Assembly: GCA_964584325.1 (NCBI GenBank) | Contig: CAZOZP010000001.1 | Span: 1-64,000 of the forward strand | Direction of reading: 5' to 3' | Length of the DNA: 64,000 nucleotides | Source: CAZOZP01 sp964584325 | GTDB lineage: Bacteria > Bacteroidota > Ignavibacteria > Ignavibacteriales > Melioribacteraceae | In this document: one piece after another, positions 47,191-55,877 of the stretch | Layout of the letters: every line of letters starts with the position of its first letter | How positions within the stretch are numbered: the first letter of the stretch is position 1 | Position numbers and translations under genes: made by a program | Notes under the pieces: model-generated | The model's database searches: none | Seen by the model: the letters and a program-made list of their open reading frames with translations, nothing else | What the model was told of the DNA's origin: nothing

Positions 47191-48759
47191 ATGAAAGGAA
47201 AAAGAATTCTATGGGTTGATGATGAAATAGAGTTGCTTAGATCACACATCATTTTTCTTACAGAAAAGGGATATGAAGTTGAAACTTCCACAAACGGCGA
47301 GGATGCAATATCCAATGTGAAAAGCGGCAGGTACGATCTAATCTTTCTAGACGAAATGATGCCCGGAATGGGAGGACTCGAAACGCTCGCGGCAATCAAA
47401 GATTTACAACCGGGTATTCCGGTTGTAATGATTACAAAAAGCGAAGAAGAGTCTTTAATGAACGATGCTATCGGAGGCAAGATAACAGATTATCTTATTA
47501 AACCTGTTGTTCCTTCTCAAGTTCTGATGGTATGTAAGAAGATATTTGAATCTAAGAAGATTTCCGGACAGTATGCAGCTAAAGATTATCTTCAAGAATT
47601 TAACAGCATTTCGCAGTTGCTTCTTCAGAATCTGGATTATGAAGATTGGATTGATATTTATCTCAGGTTGGTAAAATGGGATATGGAATTTGATATTCAC
47701 CCGGAAGTTGATTTACGCCAAACTCTGAATGAGCAGAAAAAAGAATGCAATAGGGCCTTTTCAAAATTTGTGGAAAAGAATTATAAATACTGGCTTAAAG
47801 GCGGAACTCAAGCGAAAATACCGTTGCTTAGTCCACAGATTGTTGCTAATTATCTGATCCCTGAACTGAAAAATGCTGAAGGACCGGTATTCTTTTTTGT
47901 TCTGGATTGCTTAAGATTAGATCAGTGGTTGCTGATGGAATCTTATATTAAAGATATATTTAAAATCAAAAAAGAATATTACTATTCCATACTGCCTACT
48001 GCTACACCTTACTCAAGAAATGCACTTTTCTCGGGATTATTCCCTTCTGAAATTGAAAATCTTTATCCTGACCTTTGGAAAAATGCCAAGGAAGATGAAA
48101 ACACTTTGAATGCTCATGAAAAAGAATTGCTTCAGAATCAGTTGGATAGAAACAGAATTAAGCTAAAAAATGATTTACGCTACTTGAAAATAATTGATCC
48201 TGATTATGGTAGAAATTTTGAAAATAATGTTAATTCATATTCAAATAATCAGCTTTTAGCTGTAGTAGTGAATTTCTTAGATATGATTGCTCATGGCAGA
48301 TCAGATTCAAGCCTTCTTAAGGAAATTGCTCCGGATGAATCTGCTTACAGGTCTTTAACCCAAAGCTGGTTTAAGCATTCGTATTTACTGAATACTTTCA
48401 GAGCAATAAGCAATATCAAAAAAGCCAAAATTATTATAACAACTGATCATGGAAGTATCAGGGCTATGAGAGGAGCGAAAGTTTTGGGTGATAGAGAAGC
48501 TTCAAAGAATCTTAGATTTAAATTCGGAAGAAATTTAAAAGCTGATGAAAAACATGCACTTTACATAAAAAATCCTGAAGAATATAAATTACCGGCTATG
48601 GGATTATCTGTAGGGTATATTATATCAAAAGAAGATTACTACTTTGTTTATCCTACGGATTATCATAAGTTTTTAGGTTATTATAAAGACACTTTCCAAC
48701 ACGGAGGAATTTCTATGGAAGAAATGATTCTGCCTGTAATTAAACTAGAAAGTAAATAA
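47191..48759 (+). CDS. porX: PorX-like response regulator with PglZ (alkaline-phosphatase-fold) output domain
   Basis: A 522-residue two-domain protein. The receiver domain (1-120) has the acidic pair D10-D11, the phospho-acceptor Asp54 in IFLDEMMPG and Lys104 in YLIKP. The output domain has FFVLDCLRLDQW and IITTDHGSIR, the metal-binding motifs of the PglZ/alkaline-phosphatase fold. This is the PorX architecture: a regulator of type IX secretion that works with the kinase PorY and degrades oligonucleotides in known cases. No DNA-binding domain is present. Its place directly after sprA supports the same role here. It shares one base with tsaE. Confidence 0.92.
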   Translation: MKGKRILWVDDEIELLRSHIIFLTEKGYEVETSTNGEDAISNVKSGRYDLIFLDEMMPGMGGLETLAAIKDLQPGIPVVMITKSEEESLMNDAIGGKITDYLIKPVVPSQVLMVCKKIFESKKISGQYAAKDYLQEFNSISQLLLQNLDYEDWIDIYLRLVKWDMEFDIHPEVDLRQTLNEQKKECNRAFSKFVEKNYKYWLKGGTQAKIPLLSPQIVANYLIPELKNAEGPVFFFVLDCLRLDQWLLMESYIKDIFKIKKEYYYSILPTATPYSRNALFSGLFPSEIENLYPDLWKNAKEDENTLNAHEKELLQNQLDRNRIKLKNDLRYLKIIDPDYGRNFENNVNSYSNNQLLAVVVNFLDMIAHGRSDSSLLKEIAPDESAYRSLTQSWFKHSYLLNTFRAISNIKKAKIIITTDHGSIRAMRGAKVLGDREASKNLRFKFGRNLKADEKHALYIKNPEEYKLPAMGLSVGYIISKEDYYFVYPTDYHKFLGYYKDTFQHGGISMEEMILPVIKLESK

Positions 48760-49184
48760 TGTGTATTGTATTAAAAAAAACAATTACATCTGTAGATGGA
48801 ACAAAGAATCTTGCTGCAGAATTAGCTGAAATCTTTCGTCCCGGTGATGTTATATGTCTTAATGGAAGCTTGGGTACAGGAAAAACTTTTTTAGTTAAGG
48901 AGATTTGTAGGAACTGGGGAATTCAGAATGCAGCTAGTCCATCCTTTTCAATTGTAAACTCATATTCAGGCGTTTATCAGGTAACACATTTTGATTTTTA
49001 CAGAATAAAGAAATCTGCAGAACTATACGACATTGGTTTTGATGAATACATAGGCGAATCGGGTGTTGTTATATTTATTGAATGGGCAGATATGTATGAG
49101 GAAATTCTTCCCAAAAATTGTTATAACATTAAAATTCAGATAAAAAATGGCGAAAGAAATATTGAGATTAGCAAATTCTCATAA
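48759..49184 (+). CDS. tsaE: tRNA threonylcarbamoyladenosine biosynthesis ATPase TsaE
   Basis: A 141-residue P-loop ATPase. Walker A reads GSLGTGKT (36-43), slightly different from the usual GxLGAGKT. SPSFSIVNSY and HFDFYRIKKSAELYDIGFDEY are the switch-like regions of TsaE, and IEWADMYEEILP is the family C-terminal block. It works with TsaB and TsaD in making t6A37 in tRNAs decoding ANN codons. The start shares one base with porX and the 3' end overlaps tsaB by 38 bases. tsaD is not in this window. Confidence 0.94.
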   Translation: MCIVLKKTITSVDGTKNLAAELAEIFRPGDVICLNGSLGTGKTFLVKEICRNWGIQNAASPSFSIVNSYSGVYQVTHFDFYRIKKSAELYDIGFDEYIGESGVVIFIEWADMYEEILPKNCYNIKIQIKNGERNIEISKFS

Positions 49185-49818
49185 ACCTGTTCTTGCAGTT
49201 GAGACTTCCGGAAATCTTTGCAGTATTGCTCTGATATTGAATAAAGGCGAAATCTATGAAGCAGGCATAAAGGCAAAGAATATACATTCAGAGAAAATAT
49301 TTTCAATGATAGAATTTGTCTTAAAATCTGCCGCGACGGAATTGAAAGATATTGGGGCGATTGCCGTTTCAGCCGGTCCCGGGAGTTTTACGGGATTACG
49401 AATAGGATTTTCTGCAGTTAAAGGGATTGCATTCGGGGCAGGGATACCTGTTGCGGCTGTCCCTACATTCGAAGCTATGGCATTGAACATATCTACCTAT
49501 TATAATTCTGAAACAAAGTTTGCTATTGCTAATAAAGTTAATATTTCGGAATTTTATTATGCTTGTTTTTCGGGTTTTGCAGGTAGTTATTCGATTAAGG
49601 AAAATATTCATGTTATTGATAAAAAAACGCTTGAGGAAAAAACAATGAATATGGCTGTATTCGGCAATGCATTTAATTCTAAAGAACTTCATTCATTTCC
49701 TTCAGCAACTGCAATTGGTATTTGGTATTTAAGTTACGGCAGAGAATTGTTAAGAACCGATTATGATTATCTGGAACCGGATTATTTTAAAGATTTTGTT
49801 ATTAAGGAGAAAAAATGA
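49147..49818 (+). CDS. tsaB: tRNA threonylcarbamoyladenosine biosynthesis protein TsaB
   Basis: A 223-residue ASKHA-fold protein. LAVETSGNLCSIAL is the N-terminal strand pair; IGAIAVSAGPGSFTGLRIG is the TsaB signature, and GIAFGAGIPVAAVPTFEAMA follows. TsaB is the non-catalytic partner that binds TsaD and TsaE in t6A synthesis. ATG 49147 overlaps tsaE by 38 bases; a later start would cut into the conserved first strand. The 3' end overlaps the next gene by ATGA. The pair tsaE-tsaB is commonly adjacent. Confidence 0.94.
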   Translation: MAKEILRLANSHKPVLAVETSGNLCSIALILNKGEIYEAGIKAKNIHSEKIFSMIEFVLKSAATELKDIGAIAVSAGPGSFTGLRIGFSAVKGIAFGAGIPVAAVPTFEAMALNISTYYNSETKFAIANKVNISEFYYACFSGFAGSYSIKENIHVIDKKTLEEKTMNMAVFGNAFNSKELHSFPSATAIGIWYLSYGRELLRTDYDYLEPDYFKDFVIKEKK

Positions 49819-50525
49819 AAAAATTTACGTTATTGTTTATTCTATTTTCAGTAATGATTTTTGCCCAATTTTCCGGACCCAAGATTTCAGTAAGCAAACC
49901 TGTTCATGATTTTGGAGATATATCAGATAATGTAACCGTTAGCTATGAATATGAAATAATAAATACCGGAGATCAGGAACTGACAATTGTAAATGTACGT
50001 CCCGGATGTGGATGTACTGCTGCAAAACCTGATAAAAACGTTCTTAAACCAATGGAAAGCACAAAACTTAAAGTATCTTTTAATTCCAGTGGCAGAAGAG
50101 GATCGCAGTTGAAACATATTTATATTAAAACCAATGATCCGAATAATCCGGACTATAGAATTTCTTTTAAGGCAAACATACTTGAAAGCAAGGAAAATGA
50201 AAATAATAACGGATTAAAACTCGACAGATATATTTATGATTTCGGGGATGTTCAGGAAGGAAGATCATTTATTTATCAGGCTACTATCGAAAATTATGGA
50301 AAGAAAGAATACGAGCTTAAGGAATTCAAACCCGGAAGTTCATTAAAATTAGCAGCTGTAAGTTCAAAGAAAATCACTCAAGGCAGTAAGGCTTTTATGA
50401 CAATCGAGCTAAACACAAGCGGATTATCCGGTAAAATCACACGCAGTTTTGTCGTAAAAACCAATGATCCGAATAATCCGGAAATAATGCTTACATTTTT
50501 AGCAAATGTTAAGAAAGGTAAATAA
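49815..50525 (+). CDS. exported protein with two DUF1573 Ig-like domains
   Basis: A 236-residue protein with a clear signal peptide (FTLLFILFSVMIFAQ). Two tandem domains follow, each ending in the repeated KTNDPNNP element, at about residues 20-120 and 130-234. The first has the family motif VRPGCGCTAAKP with the Cys pair; in the second that segment is FKPGSSLKL, without cysteines. These immunoglobulin-like domains are abundant in this phylum and probably act in the periplasm or at the surface; no function is established. It overlaps tsaB and accD by 4 and 1 bases, so it belongs to the same transcript. Confidence 0.87.
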   Translation: MKKFTLLFILFSVMIFAQFSGPKISVSKPVHDFGDISDNVTVSYEYEIINTGDQELTIVNVRPGCGCTAAKPDKNVLKPMESTKLKVSFNSSGRRGSQLKHIYIKTNDPNNPDYRISFKANILESKENENNNGLKLDRYIYDFGDVQEGRSFIYQATIENYGKKEYELKEFKPGSSLKLAAVSSKKITQGSKAFMTIELNTSGLSGKITRSFVVKTNDPNNPEIMLTFLANVKKGK

Positions 50526-51367
50526 TGGGATGGTTTAAAAGATCAAAAGAAAACATTTCGCTGGAAAGCAGGAAACGTGAGCTACCTGATGGACAGTGGC
50601 TTAAATGTGATAAATGCGATGAGATAATTCACAAGAAACAGCTTGAACTTAATAAATGGACTTGCATTAAATGTGATAATCACTTTAGGATAGGGAGCGC
50701 TGAATACTTTTCAATTCTTCTTGATGAAAATACTTTCAGGGAGTACGATAAAAAGATGAAATCAGCTGATCCTCTTGGATTTACTGACACTAAATCATAT
50801 AAGGACAGAATTAAGGCCTCTATTAGCTCAACAAAACTATATGATGCAGTTAGAACCGGAACAGGTAAAATTAACGGAAGGAAGGTGGCTGTTGCTTCAA
50901 TGGATTTTCGATTTATTGGCGGTAGCATGGGGTCAGTGGTTGGAGAAAAAATTGCAAGAATTACTGATAAGGCCATAAAGGATAGAATTCCTCTTATTAT
51001 TATATCTTCAAGCGGTGGCGCCAGGATGATGGAAGGTGCATTCTCTCTGATGCAAATGGCTAAAACATCGTCAAGGCTGGCTTTACTGTCCGAGACCGGG
51101 TTGCCGTATATTTCATTGTTGACAGACCCTACAACCGGAGGAATAACCGCCAGTTTTGCGATGCTTGGAGATATTAATATTGCCGAGCCGGGTTCTCTTA
51201 TTGGTTTTGCCGGCCCTAGGGTCATTAAAGAAACTATTGGCCGCGACTTACCAGAGGGTTTTCAGACATCAGAATTTTTACAGGAAAAAGGCTTTATCGA
51301 TATGGTTGTTCATCGAAAAGACTTAAAAACAAAAATATCGCAGTTACTGCAAATATTGGTTAATTAA
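50525..51367 (+). CDS. accD: acetyl-CoA carboxylase carboxyltransferase subunit beta
   Basis: A 280-residue protein. The N-terminal zinc ribbon has Cys28, Cys31, Cys47 and Cys50. The crotonase-like carboxyltransferase domain shows SSSGGARMMEGAFSLMQMAK, TDPTTGGITASFAMLGD and IGFAGPRVIKETI, all diagnostic. With AccA, AccB and AccC it makes malonyl-CoA for fatty-acid synthesis; those are not in this window. The length is normal. The stop overlaps the Shine-Dalgarno of panC. Confidence 0.96.
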   Translation: MGWFKRSKENISLESRKRELPDGQWLKCDKCDEIIHKKQLELNKWTCIKCDNHFRIGSAEYFSILLDENTFREYDKKMKSADPLGFTDTKSYKDRIKASISSTKLYDAVRTGTGKINGRKVAVASMDFRFIGGSMGSVVGEKIARITDKAIKDRIPLIIISSSGGARMMEGAFSLMQMAKTSSRLALLSETGLPYISLLTDPTTGGITASFAMLGDINIAEPGSLIGFAGPRVIKETIGRDLPEGFQTSEFLQEKGFIDMVVHRKDLKTKISQLLQILVN

Positions 51368-51380
51368 AGGAGACAAAATT
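51366..51380 (+). promoter_or_regulatory. panC ribosome-binding site pointing to an ATT start
   Basis: AAAGGAG (51366-51372) is a near-perfect Shine-Dalgarno. The distance to ATT 51378 is 5 bases, but to the first ATG (51402) it is 29 bases, far too long for initiation. Confidence 0.7.
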
Positions 51381-52232
51381 AAAACTATTAAAAACATAAA
51401 GATGATGCATCTTTATTCTAATGAAATAAAGGCATCCGGAAAGACAATAGGTTTTGTTCCTACAATGGGTTATTTGCACGAAGGACATCTGTCCCTGATA
51501 GACATCGCAAGGAATAAATGCGATGAAGTAGTAGTATCAATTTTTGTCAATCCTTCTCAGTTTTCACCTAATGAAGATTTTACAAAATATCCCAGGGATA
51601 TTAAGCGGGATTCAAAACTTATTGAAGATCGTGGCGCATCGGTTCTATTTTCTCCCTCTTCAGAAGAAATATATCCTGATTACTTTCAGACTTGGGTTGA
51701 AGTTGAAGAAGTAACAAAACCTTTGGAAGGAGAGTCAAGACCTACTCACTTTAAGGGCGTAACTACTGTAGTCTCTATTCTTTTTAATATTGTTAAACCT
51801 AATGTAGCAGTTTTTGGTCAGAAAGATGCTCAACAAGCTGCTGTTATACAACGAATGGTTAAAGACCTGAATTATGGAATAGATATTATTACTGCCCCAA
51901 TTGTAAGAGAAATGGACGGACTGGCAATGAGCAGCCGCAATATTTATTTGAATGATACAGAAAGAAAAGATGCTTTGGTTCTGAGTAGGGCAATTTCCAA
52001 AGCAGAAGAGATGATAAAAAATGGAGAGACTGACTCAGAAAAAATTATTTTCATTGCTAATGAAATACTACGTTCTCCGGTCACTTCTTCACCTGATTAT
52101 TTCAGGATTGTTAACCCAATTACGTTTAAAGATGCAAGTAAAATCAATAAAGGTGAGAGTTATTATATACTAACAGCTTGTCGCATTGGTAAAACCAGGC
52201 TTATTGATAATGTGCTGATAGAAGTTAAATAA
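51378..52232 (+). CDS. panC: pantothenate synthetase, probable ATT start
   Basis: From ATT 51378 the protein is 284 residues; from ATG 51402 it is 276. The nucleotide-binding motif VPTMGYLHEGHLSL has the HIGH-type His residues, FVNPSQFSPNEDF and FGQKDAQQA follow, and MSSRNIYL closes the active site. It joins pantoate and beta-alanine using ATP. The eight codons before the ATG read IKTIKNIK, the usual start of PanC proteins (a short strand then helix). Together with the strong Shine-Dalgarno at 51366-51372, this supports initiation at ATT. A frameshift or an assembly error at the start codon is the alternative. panB and panD are not visible. Confidence 0.93.
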   Translation: MKTIKNIKMMHLYSNEIKASGKTIGFVPTMGYLHEGHLSLIDIARNKCDEVVVSIFVNPSQFSPNEDFTKYPRDIKRDSKLIEDRGASVLFSPSSEEIYPDYFQTWVEVEEVTKPLEGESRPTHFKGVTTVVSILFNIVKPNVAVFGQKDAQQAAVIQRMVKDLNYGIDIITAPIVREMDGLAMSSRNIYLNDTERKDALVLSRAISKAEEMIKNGETDSEKIIFIANEILRSPVTSSPDYFRIVNPITFKDASKINKGESYYILTACRIGKTRLIDNVLIEVK

Positions 52233-52236
52233 AGTT

Positions 52237-52263
52237 AAAAGCCTGATCCGGTGTCAGGTTTTT
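52237..52263. terminator. bidirectional terminator between panC and trpA
   Basis: AAAAGCCTGA (52237-52246) pairs with TCAGGTTTTT (52254-52263) with one G-U pair, giving a U-tract on both strands. The stop codon of trpA lies inside the 3' arm. Confidence 0.85.
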
Positions 52264-53042
52264 TTGCTGCATGTCAAATTGAGTTCCGCAATAAAATTTA
52301 AAGTATCTTTGTATCCTTCAGAGTTATCTGATTCTAGTCTTTTAACAACAGCACTTCCAACAATAAATCCATCAGCATAATTATATATTTTGGATATATC
52401 TTCTTTACATTTAATTCCGAACCCAATCAGCATTTTGTTTTTTACAAGTTTATAAGTTCTCTCCAGATTTTTAATTATCTCTTCATCAAAAGTTTTACTA
52501 CTTCCTGTAGTGCTCGTAAAACTCACACAATAAATAAAACCGGATGACTTACTGTCAATCTCAGTTATTCTATTTTCAGAAGAAGTAGGGGTAGTAAGCA
52601 TAATAGTATTTAATCCGGTAAAATCACTACTGAAAAAATCATTATATTCTTCTAACGGAATATCCGGTACAATTACTCCGCAAGCCCCGGCATTCTCAGC
52701 GTCTTTAGCAAATTGCTTTACACCGTATCTAAGTATTGTATTTGCGTAACCCATCAGAATTACAGGCTTGTCTGATTCTTTTTTGATTTCAGAACAATAC
52801 TTAAGAACGCATTTTGTAGTAATCCCGTTACCTATAGCCAAATTTGATGATTGCTGAATTATTGGACCGTCAGCAAGCGGATCAGAAAAAGGCATTCCAA
52901 GTTCAATCATATCCGAGTAATTTAACACATCAAGGGCTAGTTTAGTGAAAGACGATTTCTCCGGATAGCCAGCGGTTAGATAAACAGATAAAACTTTTTT
53001 TGTTTTATTTACTTCAGAGATATAATCTTTAAGAAGTGGCAT
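52254..53042 (-). CDS. trpA: tryptophan synthase alpha chain
   Basis: A 262-residue TIM-barrel protein. The catalytic Glu and Asp lie in MIELGMPFSDPLADGPIIQ, and GVIVPDIPLEEY and IGFGIKCKEDI are the phosphate-binding and loop regions. It cleaves indole-3-glycerol phosphate to indole and glyceraldehyde 3-phosphate, feeding indole to TrpB. It is the last gene of the operon and starts one base from the trpB stop. The usual FVYYVSxxGVTG loop reads FIYCVSFTSTTGSS, a slight variant. Confidence 0.95.
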   Translation of the reverse strand: MPLLKDYISEVNKTKKVLSVYLTAGYPEKSSFTKLALDVLNYSDMIELGMPFSDPLADGPIIQQSSNLAIGNGITTKCVLKYCSEIKKESDKPVILMGYANTILRYGVKQFAKDAENAGACGVIVPDIPLEEYNDFFSSDFTGLNTIMLTTPTSSENRITEIDSKSSGFIYCVSFTSTTGSSKTFDEEIIKNLERTYKLVKNKMLIGFGIKCKEDISKIYNYADGFIVGSAVVKRLESDNSEGYKDTLNFIAELNLTCSKKT

Positions 53043-54253
53043 TATAAATTGCTCCCGAATCTTTGAATAATTGTGTTTAAGTCTTTATCACCGCGTCCGC
53101 TAACAGTAACAACTACAATTTGATCTTTATTGGTCTCAGGCATTAGTTTTTCCAGATAAGAAATAGCATGAGCACTTTCCAAAGCAGGAAGAATTCCTTC
53201 CATTTCCGCCAGAAATTTCGTAGCTAATAGAGCTTCTTCATCTGTAACTGAAACATAGGTTGCCTTGGATGAGTCTTTTAGAAAACAATGTTCAGGCCCA
53301 ACACCCGGGTAGTCTAATCCTGCGGAGATAGAGTGGACTTCTGTTACCTGCCCGTCATCATCTTGAAGAAGATAATTCTTCATCCCTTGAAAAATTCCTA
53401 TTCTTCCTTTTGTAAGAGAAGCACAATGTTTATCAGTATCTACGCCTAATCCGGCGGCTTCAACTCCAATAAGTTTAACTTCAGGATTGTTTAGAAAAGG
53501 GAAGAAGGTACCCATTGCATTTGATCCTCCGCCTACACAAGCAATTATATAATCAGGAAGTTTCTCTTCAATGGAAAAAATCTGTTCTTTAATTTCAGAG
53601 CCAATAACAGACTGAAAATCTCTTACGATTTTCGGGTATGGATGAGGCCCTACAACAGAACCAATAATGTAGTGTGTATCGGCAACATTTGTAACCCAAT
53701 CTCGAATAGCTTCATTTGTTGCGTCTTTCAATGTTTTACTTCCTGAAGTAACCGGAATAACTTCTGCTCCGAGCATTTGCATTCTGAAAACATTTAGTTT
53801 TTGTCTTTCAACGTCAACTTCTCCCATATAAACAACGCATTTTAATCCGAATCTGGCGCAAACAGTTGCAGTTGCCACACCATGTTGTCCGGCACCGGTT
53901 TCCGCAATTATTCTTTTCTTCCCAAGTTTTTGTGCAAGAAGAATCTGCCCTAAAGTATTGTTGATTTTATGTGCTCCGGTATGACAAAGGTCTTCTCGTT
54001 TTAAGTATATCTTGGCTTTACCATAGTATTCAGTTAGTCTTGGAGCAAATGACAGGGGCGTCGGGCGCCCATTATAATTCTTTTGAAGTTCATCTAGTTC
54101 AGAATGAAATTCCGGAGAAACAGATAGCTCGTTATATACAGTTTCGAGTTCTCGAAGTGCAGTGATAAGAGTTTCCGGTACATATTTCCCGCCGAAAATT
54201 CCATATTTACCCTGTTCGTCGGGTAGTTTGTAATTTATTGTCTGATTTGGCAT
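53042..54253 (-). CDS. trpB: tryptophan synthase beta chain
   Basis: A 403-residue PLP enzyme of the TrpB1 type. The PLP lysine lies in EDLCHTGAHKINN, the substrate loop ETGAGQHGVA follows, and CVGGGSNAMG is the phosphate-binding loop. It condenses indole with serine to make tryptophan. Length and motifs are normal. The stop overlaps trpA by one base and its start overlaps aroF by one base, so translation is coupled. Confidence 0.97.
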   Translation of the reverse strand: MPNQTINYKLPDEQGKYGIFGGKYVPETLITALRELETVYNELSVSPEFHSELDELQKNYNGRPTPLSFAPRLTEYYGKAKIYLKREDLCHTGAHKINNTLGQILLAQKLGKKRIIAETGAGQHGVATATVCARFGLKCVVYMGEVDVERQKLNVFRMQMLGAEVIPVTSGSKTLKDATNEAIRDWVTNVADTHYIIGSVVGPHPYPKIVRDFQSVIGSEIKEQIFSIEEKLPDYIIACVGGGSNAMGTFFPFLNNPEVKLIGVEAAGLGVDTDKHCASLTKGRIGIFQGMKNYLLQDDDGQVTEVHSISAGLDYPGVGPEHCFLKDSSKATYVSVTDEEALLATKFLAEMEGILPALESAHAISYLEKLMPETNKDQIVVVTVSGRGDKDLNTIIQRFGSNL

Positions 54254-55269
54254 TATTGTAATTCCTTATTAAAAAATCCGGCAAAAGATCTAATCCTTTC
54301 CATAAGTTGAGAAAATTGAATCGGAGTAAGCGACTGATATCCATCGGACAATGCATTTATCGGGTCAGGATGAACTTCAATCATTAATCCTTGGGCTCCA
54401 GCAGCGATAGATGCAAGTGCCATATCGGGCACAAATTCACTTATGCCTACACCATGAGAAGGATCTGCAAGAATTGGCAAATGAGTATTTTTTCTAATAA
54501 CCGGAATGGAATTTAGATCTAAAGTATTCCTGGTGGATGTTTCAAAAGTTCTGATACCTCTTTCGCATAAAGCCAAATTAAAATTATTTTGTGAAAGGAT
54601 GTATTCAGCACTCATTAACAATTCTTCTACAGTAGCCGAAAGTCCGCGTTTAAGTATTATCGGTTTACCAGTAGCACCTGCTTCTTCAAGCAAGGCAAAA
54701 TTCTGCATATTACGGGCTCCGATTTGAATAATGTCTGCAGTTTCAGCTACAGCTTCAAGATTAGACGGATTAAGAAGTTCTGTAATTATTACCATTCCTA
54801 ACTCTTTTCTTATTTCCGAAAGAATTAACAATCCTTTTTCTTTCATACCTTGAAAAGCATACGGACTTGATCTTGGTTTGTATGCTCCTCCCCTGAATAA
54901 TCTTATTCCGGCTTCCTTTAGTTTACCGGCAGTTTCAAAAGCCTGATCGCGGCTTTCTATAGAGCATGGTCCGGCTATTATGCTAAGGAATTCACCTCCG
55001 ATTTTTGTTCCATCAATATTAATAATTGTATCTTGAGGAATCATTTCACGACTGGCAAGCTTATATTTTTTCGAAACTCGGATAACTCGGATAACATAAG
55101 GCATAAGCTGGAATTCATTTTCCGAAAGCTGAGAAGTATTTCCTGTTATTCCCACGGCAAGATTGATTTCTCCGGGTATCTCATGCGGTGTACATCCGAA
55201 AGATTTTATTCTTTCAATTATGTTGTTCAACTCTTTCCGGGGTGTTTCAAGTGGCAAAAGTATCAGCAT
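54253..55269 (-). CDS. aroF: 3-deoxy-7-phosphoheptulonate (DAHP) synthase, type I beta with N-terminal FL domain
   Basis: A 338-residue enzyme. The N-terminal 70 residues form a ferredoxin-like regulatory domain as in Thermotoga-type DAHP synthase. The catalytic barrel has IIAGPCSIES, FRGGAYKPRSSPYAFQG, ILKRGLSATVEE and ADPSHGVG, the family signatures. It commits phosphoenolpyruvate and erythrose 4-phosphate to the shikimate pathway. Placement inside the trp operon, between trpF and trpB, puts the first aromatic step under the same attenuator as tryptophan genes. It overlaps trpF and trpB at its two ends. Confidence 0.95.
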   Translation of the reverse strand: MLILLPLETPRKELNNIIERIKSFGCTPHEIPGEINLAVGITGNTSQLSENEFQLMPYVIRVIRVSKKYKLASREMIPQDTIINIDGTKIGGEFLSIIAGPCSIESRDQAFETAGKLKEAGIRLFRGGAYKPRSSPYAFQGMKEKGLLILSEIRKELGMVIITELLNPSNLEAVAETADIIQIGARNMQNFALLEEAGATGKPIILKRGLSATVEELLMSAEYILSQNNFNLALCERGIRTFETSTRNTLDLNSIPVIRKNTHLPILADPSHGVGISEFVPDMALASIAAGAQGLMIEVHPDPINALSDGYQSLTPIQFSQLMERIRSFAGFFNKELQ

Positions 55270-55877
55270 GGATTATCCTTTTTGGCAATGCTTAAGAATT
55301 CGATTACCTTAAATCTATCTTTAACTCCGGGGGCAGATTCAAGAGAAGAAGATACATCAACTGCTGAAGGTTTGATAACCTCCCGAACATACTCAATATT
55401 TGAAACTGATAATCCGCCGGCAAGAATTATCTTATCTCGCAAGTCGGATGGAATAAGATTCCAGTTAAATCGTCTTCCAGTTCCACCATATTCATTGGGG
55501 TCGTAGGTATCAAGGAGATAATGGCAAGAAGAATAAGCATTTAAGCTTGAATAATCAAATTGTTCGGAAACCCTAAAAGATTTAATCACTTCATAATCAA
55601 TTTTCTCTATTATCTCCGGAGATTCATCGCCATGGAGTTGAACAGTATTTAATCTGAGTTGTTTTGCTGTTTTGTTTACCACATCAGGGGTTGCATTGAC
55701 AAACACTCCGGTCTTCACAATGAAAGAGGGAAGCACCTTTATTATGGAATAAGCTTTATCCGGATGTACAAACCTATTACTATTTTCATAGAAAACGAAG
55801 CCCAAAGCATCGGCGCCGGCATTGAAGCACGTAAGGGCATCTTCAGAAGATGTAATTCCGCATATCTTAACTTTCAC
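55263..55877 (-). CDS. trpF: phosphoribosylanthranilate isomerase
   Basis: A 204-residue TIM barrel from GTG 55877. VKICGITSSEDAL is the N-terminal strand with the catalytic Cys, and the barrel ends with LAGGLS and DVSSSLESAPGVKD, where the Asp and Ser are family-conserved. It converts phosphoribosylanthranilate to CdRP. I prefer GTG 55877 to the longer reading from 55943: AGGAG lies 10 bases upstream, and the conserved start is at the first residues. With this start it overlaps trpC by 11 bases. Confidence 0.93.
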   Translation of the reverse strand: MKVKICGITSSEDALTCFNAGADALGFVFYENSNRFVHPDKAYSIIKVLPSFIVKTGVFVNATPDVVNKTAKQLRLNTVQLHGDESPEIIEKIDYEVIKSFRVSEQFDYSSLNAYSSCHYLLDTYDPNEYGGTGRRFNWNLIPSDLRDKIILAGGLSVSNIEYVREVIKPSAVDVSSSLESAPGVKDRFKVIEFLSIAKKDNPC

